This document shows positions 22,482-34,057 of a stretch of 64,000 nucleotides of DNA, piece by piece (within the stretch, counting starts at the first letter, position 1; the number at the start of each line of letters is the position of its first letter). The stretch comes from Gracilariopsis chorda (lineage: Eukaryota; Rhodophyta; Florideophyceae; Gracilariales; Gracilariaceae). The notes beneath the pieces were generated by a model that had not been told where the DNA came from, ran no database searches, and saw only the letters and a program-made list of their open reading frames with translations. A program made the translations under genes and the position numbers. Where the stretch lies: NCBI GenBank assembly GCA_003194525.1, contig NBIV01000204.1, positions 62,001-126,000 of the forward strand, in the 5' to 3' direction.

Positions 22482-24724
22482 GTGTCATGTCGAGGAAACC
22501 CTCCAACGCCTGCTGTAACCTGCAGCCACTCCCACAGCGGAGATTCCCCGGATGACCGGTTTGTTTCGAAGATTCCAACTCGGAAAGGCTCTTCGCTCAC
22601 CGCGAAAGTCGCCGCACAGCCCACGGACCAATCTCAGGAAACCCGGAGTCTTCCCACCCAGTCGGCTGTCTCGAAGGACGGAATTGGCCCGGCTCTTGTT
22701 GAGGCTGGTGCGCCCTCAGCGCCCCAGTCGAGCTCCACTACAGCGGCCGGACAAGATCGTCTAACGAGACCTGACACCCCCAGGGGATTTCCCTGGAAGA
22801 CCAGGTTCGCGTCCTGCGAACCGCCCATAATGCCCTTGTAGGGGAATTCCGGAACCTCCGGGAGACGGTCGAGGAGACCCCTGCAACGGTTATTGCCAAT
22901 GACCTCCGTACATTACGGTCTGACGTCAACTGATTGTTGGAATGTTTGGCTAAGCCTATTGCCTTCGTAGAAGGAGTTGAGAACCGCTTTGCGCGGGTAC
23001 GCACTCGTCTCGAGATATTGGAACAGGATCTGTTCATGGACGGTTCTCCGGAACACTGGGTTGCGGCCGTGTCACAGCGCGACCAGCAAGCTGGCAAGCG
23101 TAGGAAATGCCGGAGGCGCAAGTCGAAACGCAGTTGCTACGACTCCGACTCCTCGTCTTCGACGGACTCTTCCGATCACCCGGATGATTCCGATTCTTCG
23201 GGCTTTTCTGATGATGAGAACTGCCGTGGCGGACGTAGAACACGTTCTCGTGCTCACTCATGTTCGCGCTCTAGATCCCATTTCCGGTCACGTTCCCACT
23301 CCCGTGAGCGCCCTACCCGTTCTAAACGGTCTGGTGCCACCTGCGTGGATATCCCTACTCGCAAGAAGGGACGACGTCACTCCGGTTTTAAGGAAATTCA
23401 ACAGACTGACCCGATGTATCAGAAGTTCCTTTCGTACCGATATTATCGGCTTGGCGATTTCTCTTTGGATCGCACACCCCACAGTACGGGGAGAGTGAAG
23501 GATTGCATCAAGCGAATGCAGCTTTCGCTGCGCGATCACACCTTTACAGGGGAGGACCCAATTCTGATATTGGATTTCCTTTCCCGCTTTCTAGCGGAAG
23601 CAGATGTCTTGGATACGAGTGAAGGCTAAGCCTTTATTACGCTGCTGTATTTTCTACGGGGAACTGCTGAAGATCAGTACAACTCTGTAAGAGGTTCGTC
23701 GCGAGCCTCCGAAGGAAGGGTTACCTGCTGGCCGGACGCAGTCCAGTATTTACTGAGGTCCTACGCAACTAATGACGCGATTCAATCGGCTATACTCGCT
23801 CTGCGAGATACACGCCAACGTTCCGCTGAGACCGAGAATGAATTCTCGAGCCGCCTGAACAAGGCGTTCCACCGATGTGGCAATTTTTACCCTGAAAGGG
23901 AGCGCACGACCATGTTCGTTAACAGTCTCAATCCCGCTACCCGGGCACTCGTAGCTCGTCGCCGAGAAGGCAAGCCGGGGTCTACCTACCTCGACATTGT
24001 CCACGCCGCACAAGCGGAAGGTGACGCACTTCGTGCGAGGAACCCTCACGCAAGGTCGAAGACAGCAAGGGCTTTGGTTGCGCAAGACCTCTCTGAGTCG
24101 CTCTCGCTCATAGCGGACGAACAGCGCCAGAGAAGATACGACAATGTACAACTGGCTCAAGCCGATGGAGTGTCAATCCCGACAACGGACTTGCCGTCGA
24201 CTGCGGATACCTCGTTTGAAACGGCACAGCAGGGCTCGGTACTCTACGCGGGTAACAACCATTTACCGCAACCGCGGGTACCGTATGCCAACGGGAACAC
24301 CCGTCAGCAACGCCCAGGTTGGGTTGACAACCGCTCTGCAGTACGATTTGCCGAAGCTCGGAATGGTCCCCAGCGTCCGGTGAACCTTATCTGCCATCTA
24401 TGCTATACGCACGGTCATACTGCACCGCAGTGTTTGCTCTCCTTGAGAGAAATGCCCAAGGTGGTGGGAAACTATGAGGCACTCACTCTGCAGGAGAAAC
24501 AATCCGTACCGATAGCATCGTACCTCCGTGCCAGGACGGAATTCACTCACGCTCTACGGACTGTTACGCCTGCGCGGTATGCTCCGGCACAGCCGGTTCG
24601 TTCCAATCCGGGGGTGCGCACTCCAAACACCGCTCAAGCGGGACCCCCAGACCAACGGGCTAATGCTGTCGTGGTCGAGGAACCCGGGCAGGAGGCCCCT
24701 ACCGACCCTGCCCAGGGAAACTAA
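22482..24724 (+). pseudogene. gypsy-2 gag with coiled coil, RS-rich segment and zinc knuckle
   Basis: The main frame runs from about 22790 to 24724 with stops at 22932 and 23627. A heptad-like part (DQVRVLRTAHNALVGEFRNL near 22800, then VENRFARVRTRLEILEQDL) precedes a segment at 23100-23330 that is rich in Arg-Ser and acidic runs, ending SRSRSHFRSRSHSRERP. The capsid region follows (FITLLYFLRGTAEDQYNSV, FSSRLNKAFHRCGNFY). A zinc knuckle CHLCYTHGHTAPQC (C-x2-C-x4-H-x4-C) lies near 24395. Reading upstream of 22790 needs frame changes, so the true start is uncertain. Gag packages the element RNA. Confidence 0.75.
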
Positions 24725-24758
24725 TCGAGGGAGTCTCCCCTTCGGGAGAGGCGTCCTC
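24715..24758 (+). promoter_or_regulatory. -1 ribosomal frameshift signal between gag and pol
   Basis: The last gag codons hold the slippery heptamer G GGA AAC (24715-24721, X XXY YYZ), followed at once by the gag stop TAA. After a 5-base spacer there is a stem-loop: outer pairs gagg (24727-24730) with cctc (24755-24758), and an inner 6-bp stem tctccc (24734-24739) with gggaga (24744-24749). The pol frame is exactly -1 to gag and is open across this site. Confidence 0.75.
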
Positions 24759-27700
24759 AGAGTTGAGGTTGTTGACGACTGAGGCGCCGCCGCCTTGCTC
24801 CCCGGTGAAAATCCTCCAGAAGAGAGACACCAATGACGCGGGCTCAGAACACTTCAACGTTCTGCGTCGTCCTTGGATACGGGTGAGGAATAACCGGATC
24901 CCGGATCGAGTCATGGTACTGGCCGAGCGTACGTACAAGGTTTACGCTGACCTTGGCTTAGACCACCAGTTTATGGTGAGATATCTCACTGTCCTGGATA
25001 CAGGTGCTGGCCTGAACTTCATCGTGGAATCCACATTGCCCCCGCAAATGCGGTCTTGCATCCGCACCGAAGCGGTTCCTGACGTCGCCGACGCGAACAA
25101 CAATCCGTTGAAAACGGTGGGAACTTTCGACTTAGTCGTGAGACTGGGCACTTCTGTGGTGAAGCTCAATTTTGTAGTTTGCCGCTCGTTGGCTGCTCCA
25201 GTTATACTGGGATGTGACTACTGTGACACGTTCGTAGAGGCCATCAGGCCCCGCCAGAGACTGGTTGAGCTGGACGACGGGTGCACTGTTCCCATTGGCC
25301 GCAAACCGCTGAAGCGGGCATCGCAGAAGCAAGTTCCGCTACCTGTTGCGCAGGAACCACCCCCCGCTGCACGGGAGTTTACTAAACTCCGCGTTGCGGC
25401 ATCGGTTCTTATCCCACCTGAGACTCAGGTAATGGTGCAGGTCAGTTCCCGTCAACATGGTGTGCGGGTTGTGCAACCCCTTGCCTCGTTGTACGAGAAG
25501 TATCAACTTGTCATTGCAAACGGAATTGTCAATATGACTCCGGATGTTCCGTTCCGGTTGCTTGTCGCCAATCTTGGCACAACGCCCCAGTATCTGGTAA
25601 AGAACCAAGTAATTGGATCAGTTACGCCGCATCCGCTGGCTTTGCTCCGTACGAAGACTACTGCTGCCGATGTACTCGGGATTTTTGCCTCTGACGAAGA
25701 TTCACGCCCCGACGTTGTAGCGTCTGAGGAGGGGGAGGAAACCGCGGAAGCCGTCGCAGAAGTCACCGCAGCATCGGACACTTCACCGAGTACCTCGGAT
25801 TCCACGCCTGGATCAGAAACGCACGCGCCTACGAGCTGCAATAGGATTGATTCAATCAAGGTTCTAGAGGATCTTGACCTCGGTCATGTGCCGGAGTCAC
25901 ACCGTGGACGTCTACGAGACATGTTACGGGAATTCACCACAATGTGGGATGGCTCTCTTGGAGAGATTGACGCTACCGAACATCGGATTGACTTATTGCC
26001 TAACACGCGACCAATCCCACAACCCCCATACAGGGCAGGACCGAAAGCTCGGGAAGAGGAACAGTTCCAAGTGGAGAGAATGCTCTGAGCTAGAGTTATT
26101 GAACCGGCTCAGTCGCAGTGGGCATCTCCAGTTGTACTGTCTTTAAAAAGCGATGGAACCTGGCGGTTCTGTATCGACTATCGCCGGCTCAATGCCGCGA
26201 CGGTACGGGACACGTACCCCATTCCTCGTATAGACGAGTTTATTGACTTTGTGGGGAGCGCTACCGTGTTCACGGCGTTGGACGCCAATTCGGGATATTG
26301 GCAAGTCCCCGTTCGGGAGGAAGACAGCGACAAAACGGCTGTTGTCTGCCATGCAGGATCGTACCGCTTCAAGCGGATGCCGTTCGGTTTAACCAACGCG
26401 CGCGCCACTTTTCAGCGCGCCATCGACATTTTGATGTGCCGCTTTAAGTGGAGGACATGCTTAGTCTACCTGGATGACATCATCATCTTCTCGAATAACA
26501 TGTACGAACATCTATCCCACGCCCGAGACGTGCTGACCGTACTGCGTGACGTAGGAATTACCCTCAAGCTGAGGATGTGCGAGTTTTTCACTGACACCAT
26601 CAAGAATCTTGCGCACATCATCCGTCCAGGAAGGTTGTCAATCGAAGAAGTTCGGCTCAAGTCCCTCGCCGAGGCGAAGGAACCCCGTACTTAAACGTAA
26701 TTGCGCTCCTTTCTAGGGCTGGTCAACGTGTACAGACGGTTTATCCCGAACTTTTCGGACGTCGCGGCTCCTCTGAACGCGTTACTGCGGAAGGGACAGC
26801 CACCTAAACTGGAACCCCTTACCTCCCCTCAAAGTGTTGCTTTCAACTCCTTGAAGGAGGCTGTCATCTCAGCTCCAATCTTGGCATTGCCCAAACAGGG
26901 ACTACCTTACTCCGTGGACACGGATGCGAGCGACTATTAGGTTGGATGTGCTCTGTTCCAAGCCACCCCGGACGGGGAACGATCACCAATTGGGTACTGG
27001 TCACGTTCGCTAAACGAGGACGAACGGAACTACTCCGTGCCGGAGAAAGAGTGCTTGGCTGTTGTCTGGGCCTTGTCGACACTCCGCCCATATCTCATGG
27101 GAGTACACTTTACCGTTTACACGGATCACGCCTCACTGAGATGGTTGATGAACATTTCAGATCCATCTGGCCGCCTCATGCGGTGGAGGCTCCGCTTAGT
27201 GGAATTTGACTTCCAGGTTGTCTACAAGAAGGGAGCCAAGAACACCCAAGCTGACGCACTGTCACGTTTGCCCACGAGTAGGGAAGCTCTCGCAAACGAG
27301 AATGACGATGAGATACCGTGCTACGTCGTGGACGAGGATACGCCGAAAGATCCGGAATGGCCAGAAGACCTGGATTTGGACGCTGAATTTGACGAACTAC
27401 TCGCCTCGAGCAAGAATGCTGAGAAGCCCATACCGGGAAATTATGTACCCTTTGAGACCGAGGAAATGATCCGAGAACAGTTCGGGGACCCCTTCTGTAC
27501 AAGGATACGTGCACGCCTCAATGGCGGAGAGGACCTCCCCTTCGGGTTGAACGATATCAGTTACCTCGTAAGGACCGTCGAGGCCTCTCCACAAGTGGTG
27601 GTACCGCACAAGCTACAGAAGCGGATATTGCATCTTTCGCACTACCCGAAATTCGGAGAACAGTCCGGTGGGAGGAACCTTTATCTTACCCTTCGCAGGG

Positions 27701-28557
27701 ACTTCTATTGGCCCGCCATGGCGGTCGATTGCTACGCTACGGCGCGGTTCTGCACTGAGTGGGCGAATAACCGGGCCAAACTCCGAAGGAACTCCAAACG
27801 AATGAAGCTATTCCCCGCCAGGGCGCCGCTCGAGTTTGTCGCAATCGACATTCTCGGACCGTTGCTCTCCACATGTAGAGGCAACAAGTTCCACCTCGTG
27901 ATAACGGACAGATTCTCGAAACTAGTTCGGACTGTGCCTCTCAAGAGAATCTCCACCTACGCGGTTGCTCACGCTTCTGTGCGGCATTGGTCTTTCGTCT
28001 ACGGATCTCCATTGGAGTTACTCTCCGATAACGGGAAGCAGTTCGCCTCGCAAGTTTTCCAGGACGTTTGTGGGATACTGGATGTGAAGAATCTCTTCAC
28101 AACCACGTATCACCCCCAGTCTAATATGCAGATCGAGCGGTTTAACCGGACAATGTTAGCTTCGCTACGCGCTTATTTGGGGGACCACCCCAAGACTTGG
28201 GATCTTTACACGGATGCCGTGACCTTTGCGTACAATACGCAGGTGCACCAGACTACTGGGATAGATCCTTTCGAGTCGGGTCTTTCTCGAACACCTCTGC
28301 CCACGGCGTTGGAACCCCAACCTACGTTTGATGCATTCCCTTCTATGAAGAACTACCACTAGAAGTGGAAAGCCTCGCTAGACGAGCTCGTACCCGCAGC
28401 CCGGAAGGCGATGAGTCGCGCCCAAGCCGTATACAAACGGGATTTTGATGCCCGCTTGCGCGGTGGTAAACCGGAAAGAATCAACCCCAGCAACTACGTA
28501 TTCTTCCGTAAGGAATAATATAACTCTGAAAAGGAGAAGCGCCATAAGCTCTGGCCG
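24725..28557 (+). pseudogene. gypsy-2 pol: protease, RT, RNase H, integrase
   Basis: A single frame, -1 to gag, covers the whole segment. Protease: VLDTGAGLNFIVES. RT (about 26100-26640): RFCIDYRRLNA, FTALDANSGYWQVPV, catalytic VYLDDIIIFSN intact. RNase H: YSVDTDASDY, then VYTDHASLRWL and ADALSRL. Integrase: HLSHYPK histidines; the second cysteine pair reads FCTEW, with Trp where Cys is expected. The core has VAIDILGP, LLSDNGKQF and YHPQSNMQIERFNRTM, so the D-D-E triad is present. Stops at 26086, 26692, 26698, 26938 and 28360 all fit single C-to-T or G-to-A changes. A frameshift near 28550 ends the frame. Confidence 0.85.
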
Positions 28558-30086
28558 ATGGTCCTTTCAAGGTTATATTCGTCACGACGGGAACCATGGT
28601 AGCGGAAATTGACGACGCGCATGAGGGGCTATCTCACGACCGCGTCGTGTTGGCTCCGCCACCATCTACTGAGGCTGCTCCTGCTATACTGGATCCTACG
28701 CCAGAAGGTGATTCTGCATCCGGTACACCGGTAGATTCAGGCCCCCCCGTGCTACCACACCCCTACCGGGGCCTCTCAGACCTTCCGTCGATCACGGAAA
28801 GCACGACTATGCCGGAACCCAACGGGCCTCTTGGCCACTCTCAACCGTCAAACGGAATCTAAACCCGTCATGCGGTCCTTTTTAGTCGCCCCGTAGCTCC
28901 GTCTGAGGAGGGGGAGGACAGCCGCTCAATCGCAGATAACTCACCGTCGCAACGGGACTCAGGCCGTGAGACACGGGTTAGCCACGCTGGCGCTGCACTG
29001 CAGCCGCGGGATATGGCTGGCCGGGCCTCGCCCACTCACAGCACCGCCGCTCAGTCACCGTTCGCGACGGAACCCTCCGCAGTAGCGGCAACGCCGCGAC
29101 CAACACCGTCGAAGAACTTGCATGAACGCGAGGTGATTAAACCAGCTGCCCTGGATGCCAATGGATAGCCCCAGCAGGGTAATGTACGCCATGACTCGTC
29201 AAGAGCGCCCTCCGTCGAGGGGGACGCTTCGGCGGAAGCACCAACCGTTGGCAACAGGATGGAACGCCCTGAACAGGGAAAGCAAGTCTCGACTGCCTCG
29301 CGCTCGCGCGCGCGCAACCCGAGTGTCTCGGTTGATGCTGGCACGATTGCCAGTGAGGAGCAGGTCATTTCGGACGATGTTACCGTCGACCGTATCAGGA
29401 AAACCCCGATTCGGGAAATGTCGCCCAAGTCTCAGGGCGCTGTACCATCTGTACAGGCCCCGAAGGGGTGGTTACAGAAGGAAGTCACCGTGAACCACGG
29501 AGCGCCGCACATTAAACGCACGTCAAAGCCGTTGGGAGATAACCTAGAAAGGGATGCGGATCATACCACGCCCTGTGGTTGCCAACCGTCGCTGACGTCA
29601 CGTGAACCCCCAATCAGGGAGGCACCTTCTGTGCCTCTCACCGTGCCGCACGGAACCTCTCCACTGGAGCACGCGCAAGCGTGACCGTCGGTACGGGAGC
29701 AACCTCGCCGCCTAACTGTACGAACAGGATGCCACGATGGTGGTGAAGTGTCCCCTCGCAGGGAAGACGCCGCCGAACGGGCTTGGCACCCAGATACCCT
29801 GTTACGGGACCTTTTCCCTCCAGAGAGCACGTACACCACGAGCGGTGTAACCACAACACGGAAAGTCCGGGAAGTATTCATTCAGGAATACATACTCTAC
29901 CACGTCGTGACCCACCGTTATAACGGAGATGGCGTGTTGGAATACCGCTCCCGTTTTTACGGCTAAGACCCAAGTTGGGACACGTGGAAGCCTATCGAAC
30001 ATCTCCCACGTTCCAAAGTGGTCCAGTATCACCGCCGCTCGGGAAAAGCCACGCTAGCTACGCTGTGTAACGCCCAAGTGGGGTGA
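28558..30086 (+). pseudogene. gypsy-2 integrase C terminus: GPF motif, long disordered linker, chromodomain
   Basis: After the shift, ADGPFKVIFVTTGTMVAEI is the GPY/F module of chromovirus integrases. The same frame then runs for about 400 residues of Pro/Ser/Thr/Arg-rich low-complexity sequence, with stops at 28860, 29166 and 29682. It ends in YILYHVVTHRYNGDGVLEYR, a stop, and DPSWDTWKPIEHLPRSKVV, which is a chromodomain (aromatic cage-type Tyr, Trp). The linker is far longer than is usual between these modules. Confidence 0.7.
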
Positions 30087-31280
30087 GCCGTTGATACGGA
30101 AGAGAGAAGTAAGGAACTGGGACAACCTCGCCTGAGGAAGCCCCGCACATTGCGGTTTCGCCGACGCTGTCGGTAACAGCCAAAGCAATCGTTTTCAGAA
30201 TCTTAACCACCGATGGTTTTTCATCCAGCATGCTGGCTCGCTTACGTCTTAGCGTTCCTTAGGCACGGTTTTTCCATCGATGATGGTGTGTTATTTTCGT
30301 ACGCACCACCGTTTACAAGGATTGAGTTTTGTATCTACACTTTGGACCATCTACGACGGATGTCAGTTTCCGGATCGCCGGCACTGTACCCAATCTCGGG
30401 GTGACGCGAACCGTCTTGCGACGACCGCTTTGCTCCCAGAATATCTGGATTGCTCGTGGCTAGGCCGCGCGACTCCGTATAGATACGGCCAGACTCCCCC
30501 ATCACCGGAAATGCTGCCTCTACAGTACCTCGTTAGAGGGTGTCACCGAAATTCGGATAACTCAGCCGTCCGACTTTCGTTTTCAAAATGGCTAGGTGCA
30601 AGAACATCCTAGACCCATTTGAGTACTTCAATGAAGAAAGAATCCGATTTTAGTGGCTCATTCCAGAAGTATGGCACTTTTCCAGTTCGACTGGTTTTCA
30701 GGAAGCCCTACTGAACGGGTCTCGCGTACCCCACTTACGAGCGTCTAATTCCTGGTCGCAGGCACTCAATCGATAGATCTTGGTCTTGAGAGTATGCTGA
30801 TGAGTCGGGTAATTCTCCGCTTGGCTGGAGCAGAAGTTATTCGCGTTGCGCGATGTGCACCGACTTGACCCAGGTAATCCACCCGTGGACCGGTAGAAAA
30901 TCAGCTCCGAAGCGGAGATGTGACACTCGAATCGAGCAGCGACCCTTCCTAGAGATAGTCCGAGAGCACTCATGGAGCTTCGAGCTCGAACTGCTTGGTC
31001 GCAGGACGCGTGCCGTGATCACGGAGTACTAGGCTCGGCCCCTACTCTGGGGTGATGACTTCCATCAATGAGGGCGTACTGCAGCGCACGGGCACCCCAT
31101 GAGCAGAGCCAGTTTGCGACGTGAGGCAGACACCGCTACGCAGAACTAACGCGTGCTACGCAGCGGAAAACGCTCCACTTCGGAGGTGTGACACAATGAA
31201 TTGTGGAAAGCCCCTCAAAACTCAAGAGGGTCGTCCTTTATTGGTCATCTATCTACGAAAGGGAAGCTATTCGCGGAGAG
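30087..31280. other. gypsy-2 untranslated region between pol and the antisense frame
   Basis: No coding frame with domain similarity was seen on either strand. Short open frames here look like chance. It may hold the 3' ends of both the sense pol transcript and the antisense transcript. Confidence 0.4.
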
Positions 31281-33205
31281 TTACTGCGTGCTATTCCCAC
31301 CCGGGGCGGGACCACCGCCAAGGCGGTTAGCAAGCGCATCTCGCATTGCGGCTACGTCCCCGGTGACCTCATTAGTGCTCAAACCCACCTCGCGGAGGAA
31401 TTGAGCAATGACGCCACTAGGGTGGTTTGCAATCGGGACCGCCGGACTCGCCGGCATAGCCGGATGGTTTGGACTTGGGGGAACTGCAGGAGCAGGCGCA
31501 GGAGCCGGCATTGCCGGAGGAGGTACGGAATCCGTGGGAGGCAACGGACCAGGGGTAGCCGGAGCTTTGCCACCAACCGCGTCGGTCATGACTTTGTCAA
31601 ACACGCTCCCGTTATCAACGGCATCTATCGGTTCATCCGGGTCGTTATCCACCATTGGATCTCCCACGAAGTATAGTCGGTGATAATCGTCGGCGTCGAC
31701 GTACCCCCGTGGGTGCCCCTCAGGGATCTCTCGCGGGATGTCCCGTAACTCTTCCGCTTCGGCGCGTGTTATCTCTCGGGAGTCCCAAGGATCGAAGAAG
31801 ATATAGTCGCCCGCAAGCGGAGTATTGCGCCCGAGACCGGGACTGGAGCCTCTATGCGCGTGCTGCCTCTGCGAGTTGTTGATGGGCACTGCTGCCCAAT
31901 GGACGCCCTCGATGTAATCGAGCAGAGCGAGCATTTCCTCAGCATTCTCCTCACTGCCGAGGGGGACTCGCATGTCCAGACGACGGATTGCAGCCCGCAC
32001 TCGCGGTTGGATGTACCACAGTCGATACTGGTCATATGCCTCAGTGAGGATATAAGCCGCAACGCGGACGGCCCACTCGGTGACGAGGATGGACCACGCT
32101 CCCGAACGTGGATCCCAGACCATGGAGGTACCAAGGTAGGTGAGTACTGGGGGCAGCTCGACGTAGCAACCCCAGCACATCTCCAGGAAGGACCAACACT
32201 CCGGAAGCCGGACATACCGACAATGTCGGTGGCGCGCAGGAATGCACTCGACCTCCGTGTTTGGTACGGTACGAAGTACCCGAATCAGGCCCACCAGCAC
32301 CGTTCGTCGCTGATGAAGCCCTGTAAGAAGGCATACTGGATAGCCCGGGGAAGATGGCGGAACTCCGCTCGGAGGATGGGACGCACCCAACACATCGCAG
32401 CCTGCCACGACACGGGGATACCCCGCCACTGGAACGTGTCCAAATCCGCAAGGCGGTCGCAGTACCCCATCTCCCCGCGGATGCGGTACAGAAGGAAGTC
32501 GATGGTCACCTCCAGTGGAACCGGAAACTCGAATGGAGCACGGCCCTGCCAGCAGTGTGCGATCTGAACGAAGTCGGCATGCACGTCAACCGCGGACTCT
32601 CTGGCGCGCCGGCGTATATGGTGGACTGGGATGGCAACACGCTGTCGCCAGTCCCACGACATGGTCACCACGCTTGGCAAATTCCCCGGAAGGGTGTTGA
32701 CCGTATCCGCGTATGACGCGATCAGCTCCTCGTCGGAGACAGCCAATGGATGAAACCATGGAGCATGCCAAAGCATGAGACAATCTCGCCGAGTGTTCGG
32801 ATTTGCCCCAATCAGGGCGTCATATACCGGCGACACCGGAGGCCGCGCTTGCCCACGGAAGATACCCGAGACCGGGCGCAACCTGTGCGAAGGGATGGCC
32901 TCATGGGAGGAACCAGCCGAAGGCTGCCGAGTAGGTTGAACCGGCGGCGATGCCGGCGCGTCTTGCGAAGCAGGTGGGGTGGAAGTTGGCTGCTGCGGCA
33001 GAGGAACGGACCGGAAACCAGTGAATCCACCGCGGTAACGGAGAGGGTGATTCGAAATGTTTGGCTTTCTGGGAAGGCGTGGTATGAGTGGAGAACCGTG
33101 AGAACGGAGGAAAGCTGTGGAAACAGTGCGCGCAGGTGATGCCGATGAACGGAAACTCACCGGAACTCCGGAGTCGGCCGCGGTTTTAAGCGGTTTGCCG
33201 GCCAT
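31281..33205 (-). CDS. Antisense open frame within gypsy-2, about 640 residues, function unknown
   Basis: Two long reverse-strand frames overlap at 32285-32429 and join with one frameshift. The first begins with ATG at 33205, or at 33262 just inside the 3' LTR. The start at 33205 is preferred because the LTR ATG is absent from the 5' LTR copy. The N terminus is Pro/Ser-rich, then comes a compact-looking part (ELIASYADTVNTLPGNLPSV, DFLLYRIRGEMGYCDRLADL, REFRHLPRAIQYAF-like). The second frame continues with YDQYRLWYIQPRVRAAIRRL and an acidic segment (DPWDSREITRAEAEELRDIP, DDYHRLYFVGD), then an Ala/Pro-rich tail. I recognise no family. The plus-strand frames opposite are short. Accessory or regulatory antisense genes are known in some LTR elements; a captured host gene is another possibility. 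Confidence 0.5.
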
Positions 33206-33238
33206 CGCACCCTTCCTACTAAAGGCGTCGCTCCGTTC

Positions 33239-33252
33239 TGAGGAGGGAGATA
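33239..33252 (+). promoter_or_regulatory. gypsy-2 polypurine tract
   Basis: The purine-rich run aggagggaga lies directly before the TG start of the 3' LTR. Confidence 0.7.
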
Positions 33253-34052
33253 TGAAGTGCATTGCCCATCAGGTAGGTCTGCTGTCACTTTTGCCGATTC
33301 CGGATGTTCTGGGTGATTCCTTTTTTTGAGTAGGAGTAACCGGCATGGCCGGCAGAGCAGGGCCCACATGGCAACCGGCAACGCCCGAATGCGCCGTGGC
33401 AAGCGGATCTGCACGTGTAACAGGGGTGCACCACAGTAGTGGATAGTCAATTAGGTACAATGTATTTATTTATTTAGTCGTTAAACTGGGTAACCTACTG
33501 TACTTAGTGCAGCGGCAACCGCCGCTGCACCTCAGTAAACCTCCTCAACAAGGGTGTTCCTCATCAGAACTTGGCTCTGAACTCGCGCGCCTTCGGTGGT
33601 ACAACGCTCCACATTGGAGAGGTATCCCGTGATACACGGCTTGTTCAACCCCCTTGCTCGCCTAACAGAACCCCTAATTTGGGCTACTATTCGCCACCGT
33701 TGTGGATTCGACCCTGTATAGGGATATTTCCAGCCTCGCTGACACCGTTCCGAATCCCACTCGAGACTCGTTCCGTTTTCCTATTCTCCCTTACTTCCCC
33801 CTACCTTTCCTTCTCTCTTCTTCCCTTTACCCACTCTCGGGGCTACGCCTCGTGAGAGGGACATCCCACACACGTGGTTACGCTTCTTGGCCTACCAACC
33901 CTCTACCTAACCTGGCGACGGGAGTGACCTCGGCCTTACAACCCGACTCTGTCGCGTCACCCCACATATGGGCTCTTTCGCTGTGCTGCCCTCGGGAGAG
34001 GAAGCTCCGAACGGCTTCGGTGTATTCTCCTGCTTGCAGGCATTGCACTACA
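33253..34052 (+). repeat. gypsy-2 3' LTR
   Basis: It starts tgaagtgcattgcc and ends gcattgcactaca, and is highly similar to 21548-22383. Helitron-1 helicase codons restart right after it (LPFGGKFVLLSGDFQQ). Confidence 0.9.
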
Positions 34053-34057
34053 GCAGC

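Larger units (their letters stand above)
21548..34052 (+). mobile_element. Ty3/gypsy chromovirus-like retrotransposon gypsy-2, 12.5 kb, both LTRs
   Basis: Direct repeats at 21548-22383 and 33253-34052 are very similar and enclose gag, protease, RT, RNase H, integrase, a long linker, a chromodomain, and an antisense open frame. The element sits inside the Helitron-1 helicase gene: codons end at 21547 and resume at 34053. Flanking 5-mers are gcatc and gcagc, a target duplication with one mismatch. Few indels and about a dozen stops interrupt the frames, so it is recent but inactive. Confidence 0.9.

Noticed and set aside
30213-30612. Gene between the gypsy-2 chromodomain and the antisense frame
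   Set aside because: Overlapping short frames without domains, inside the element's untranslated region.
31408-33139. Plus-strand frames opposite the antisense gypsy-2 frame (for example 31854-32567, 32750-33139)
   Set aside because: They are shorter, frame-hopping and low in domain-like order. The reverse strand has the long, composition-consistent frame.
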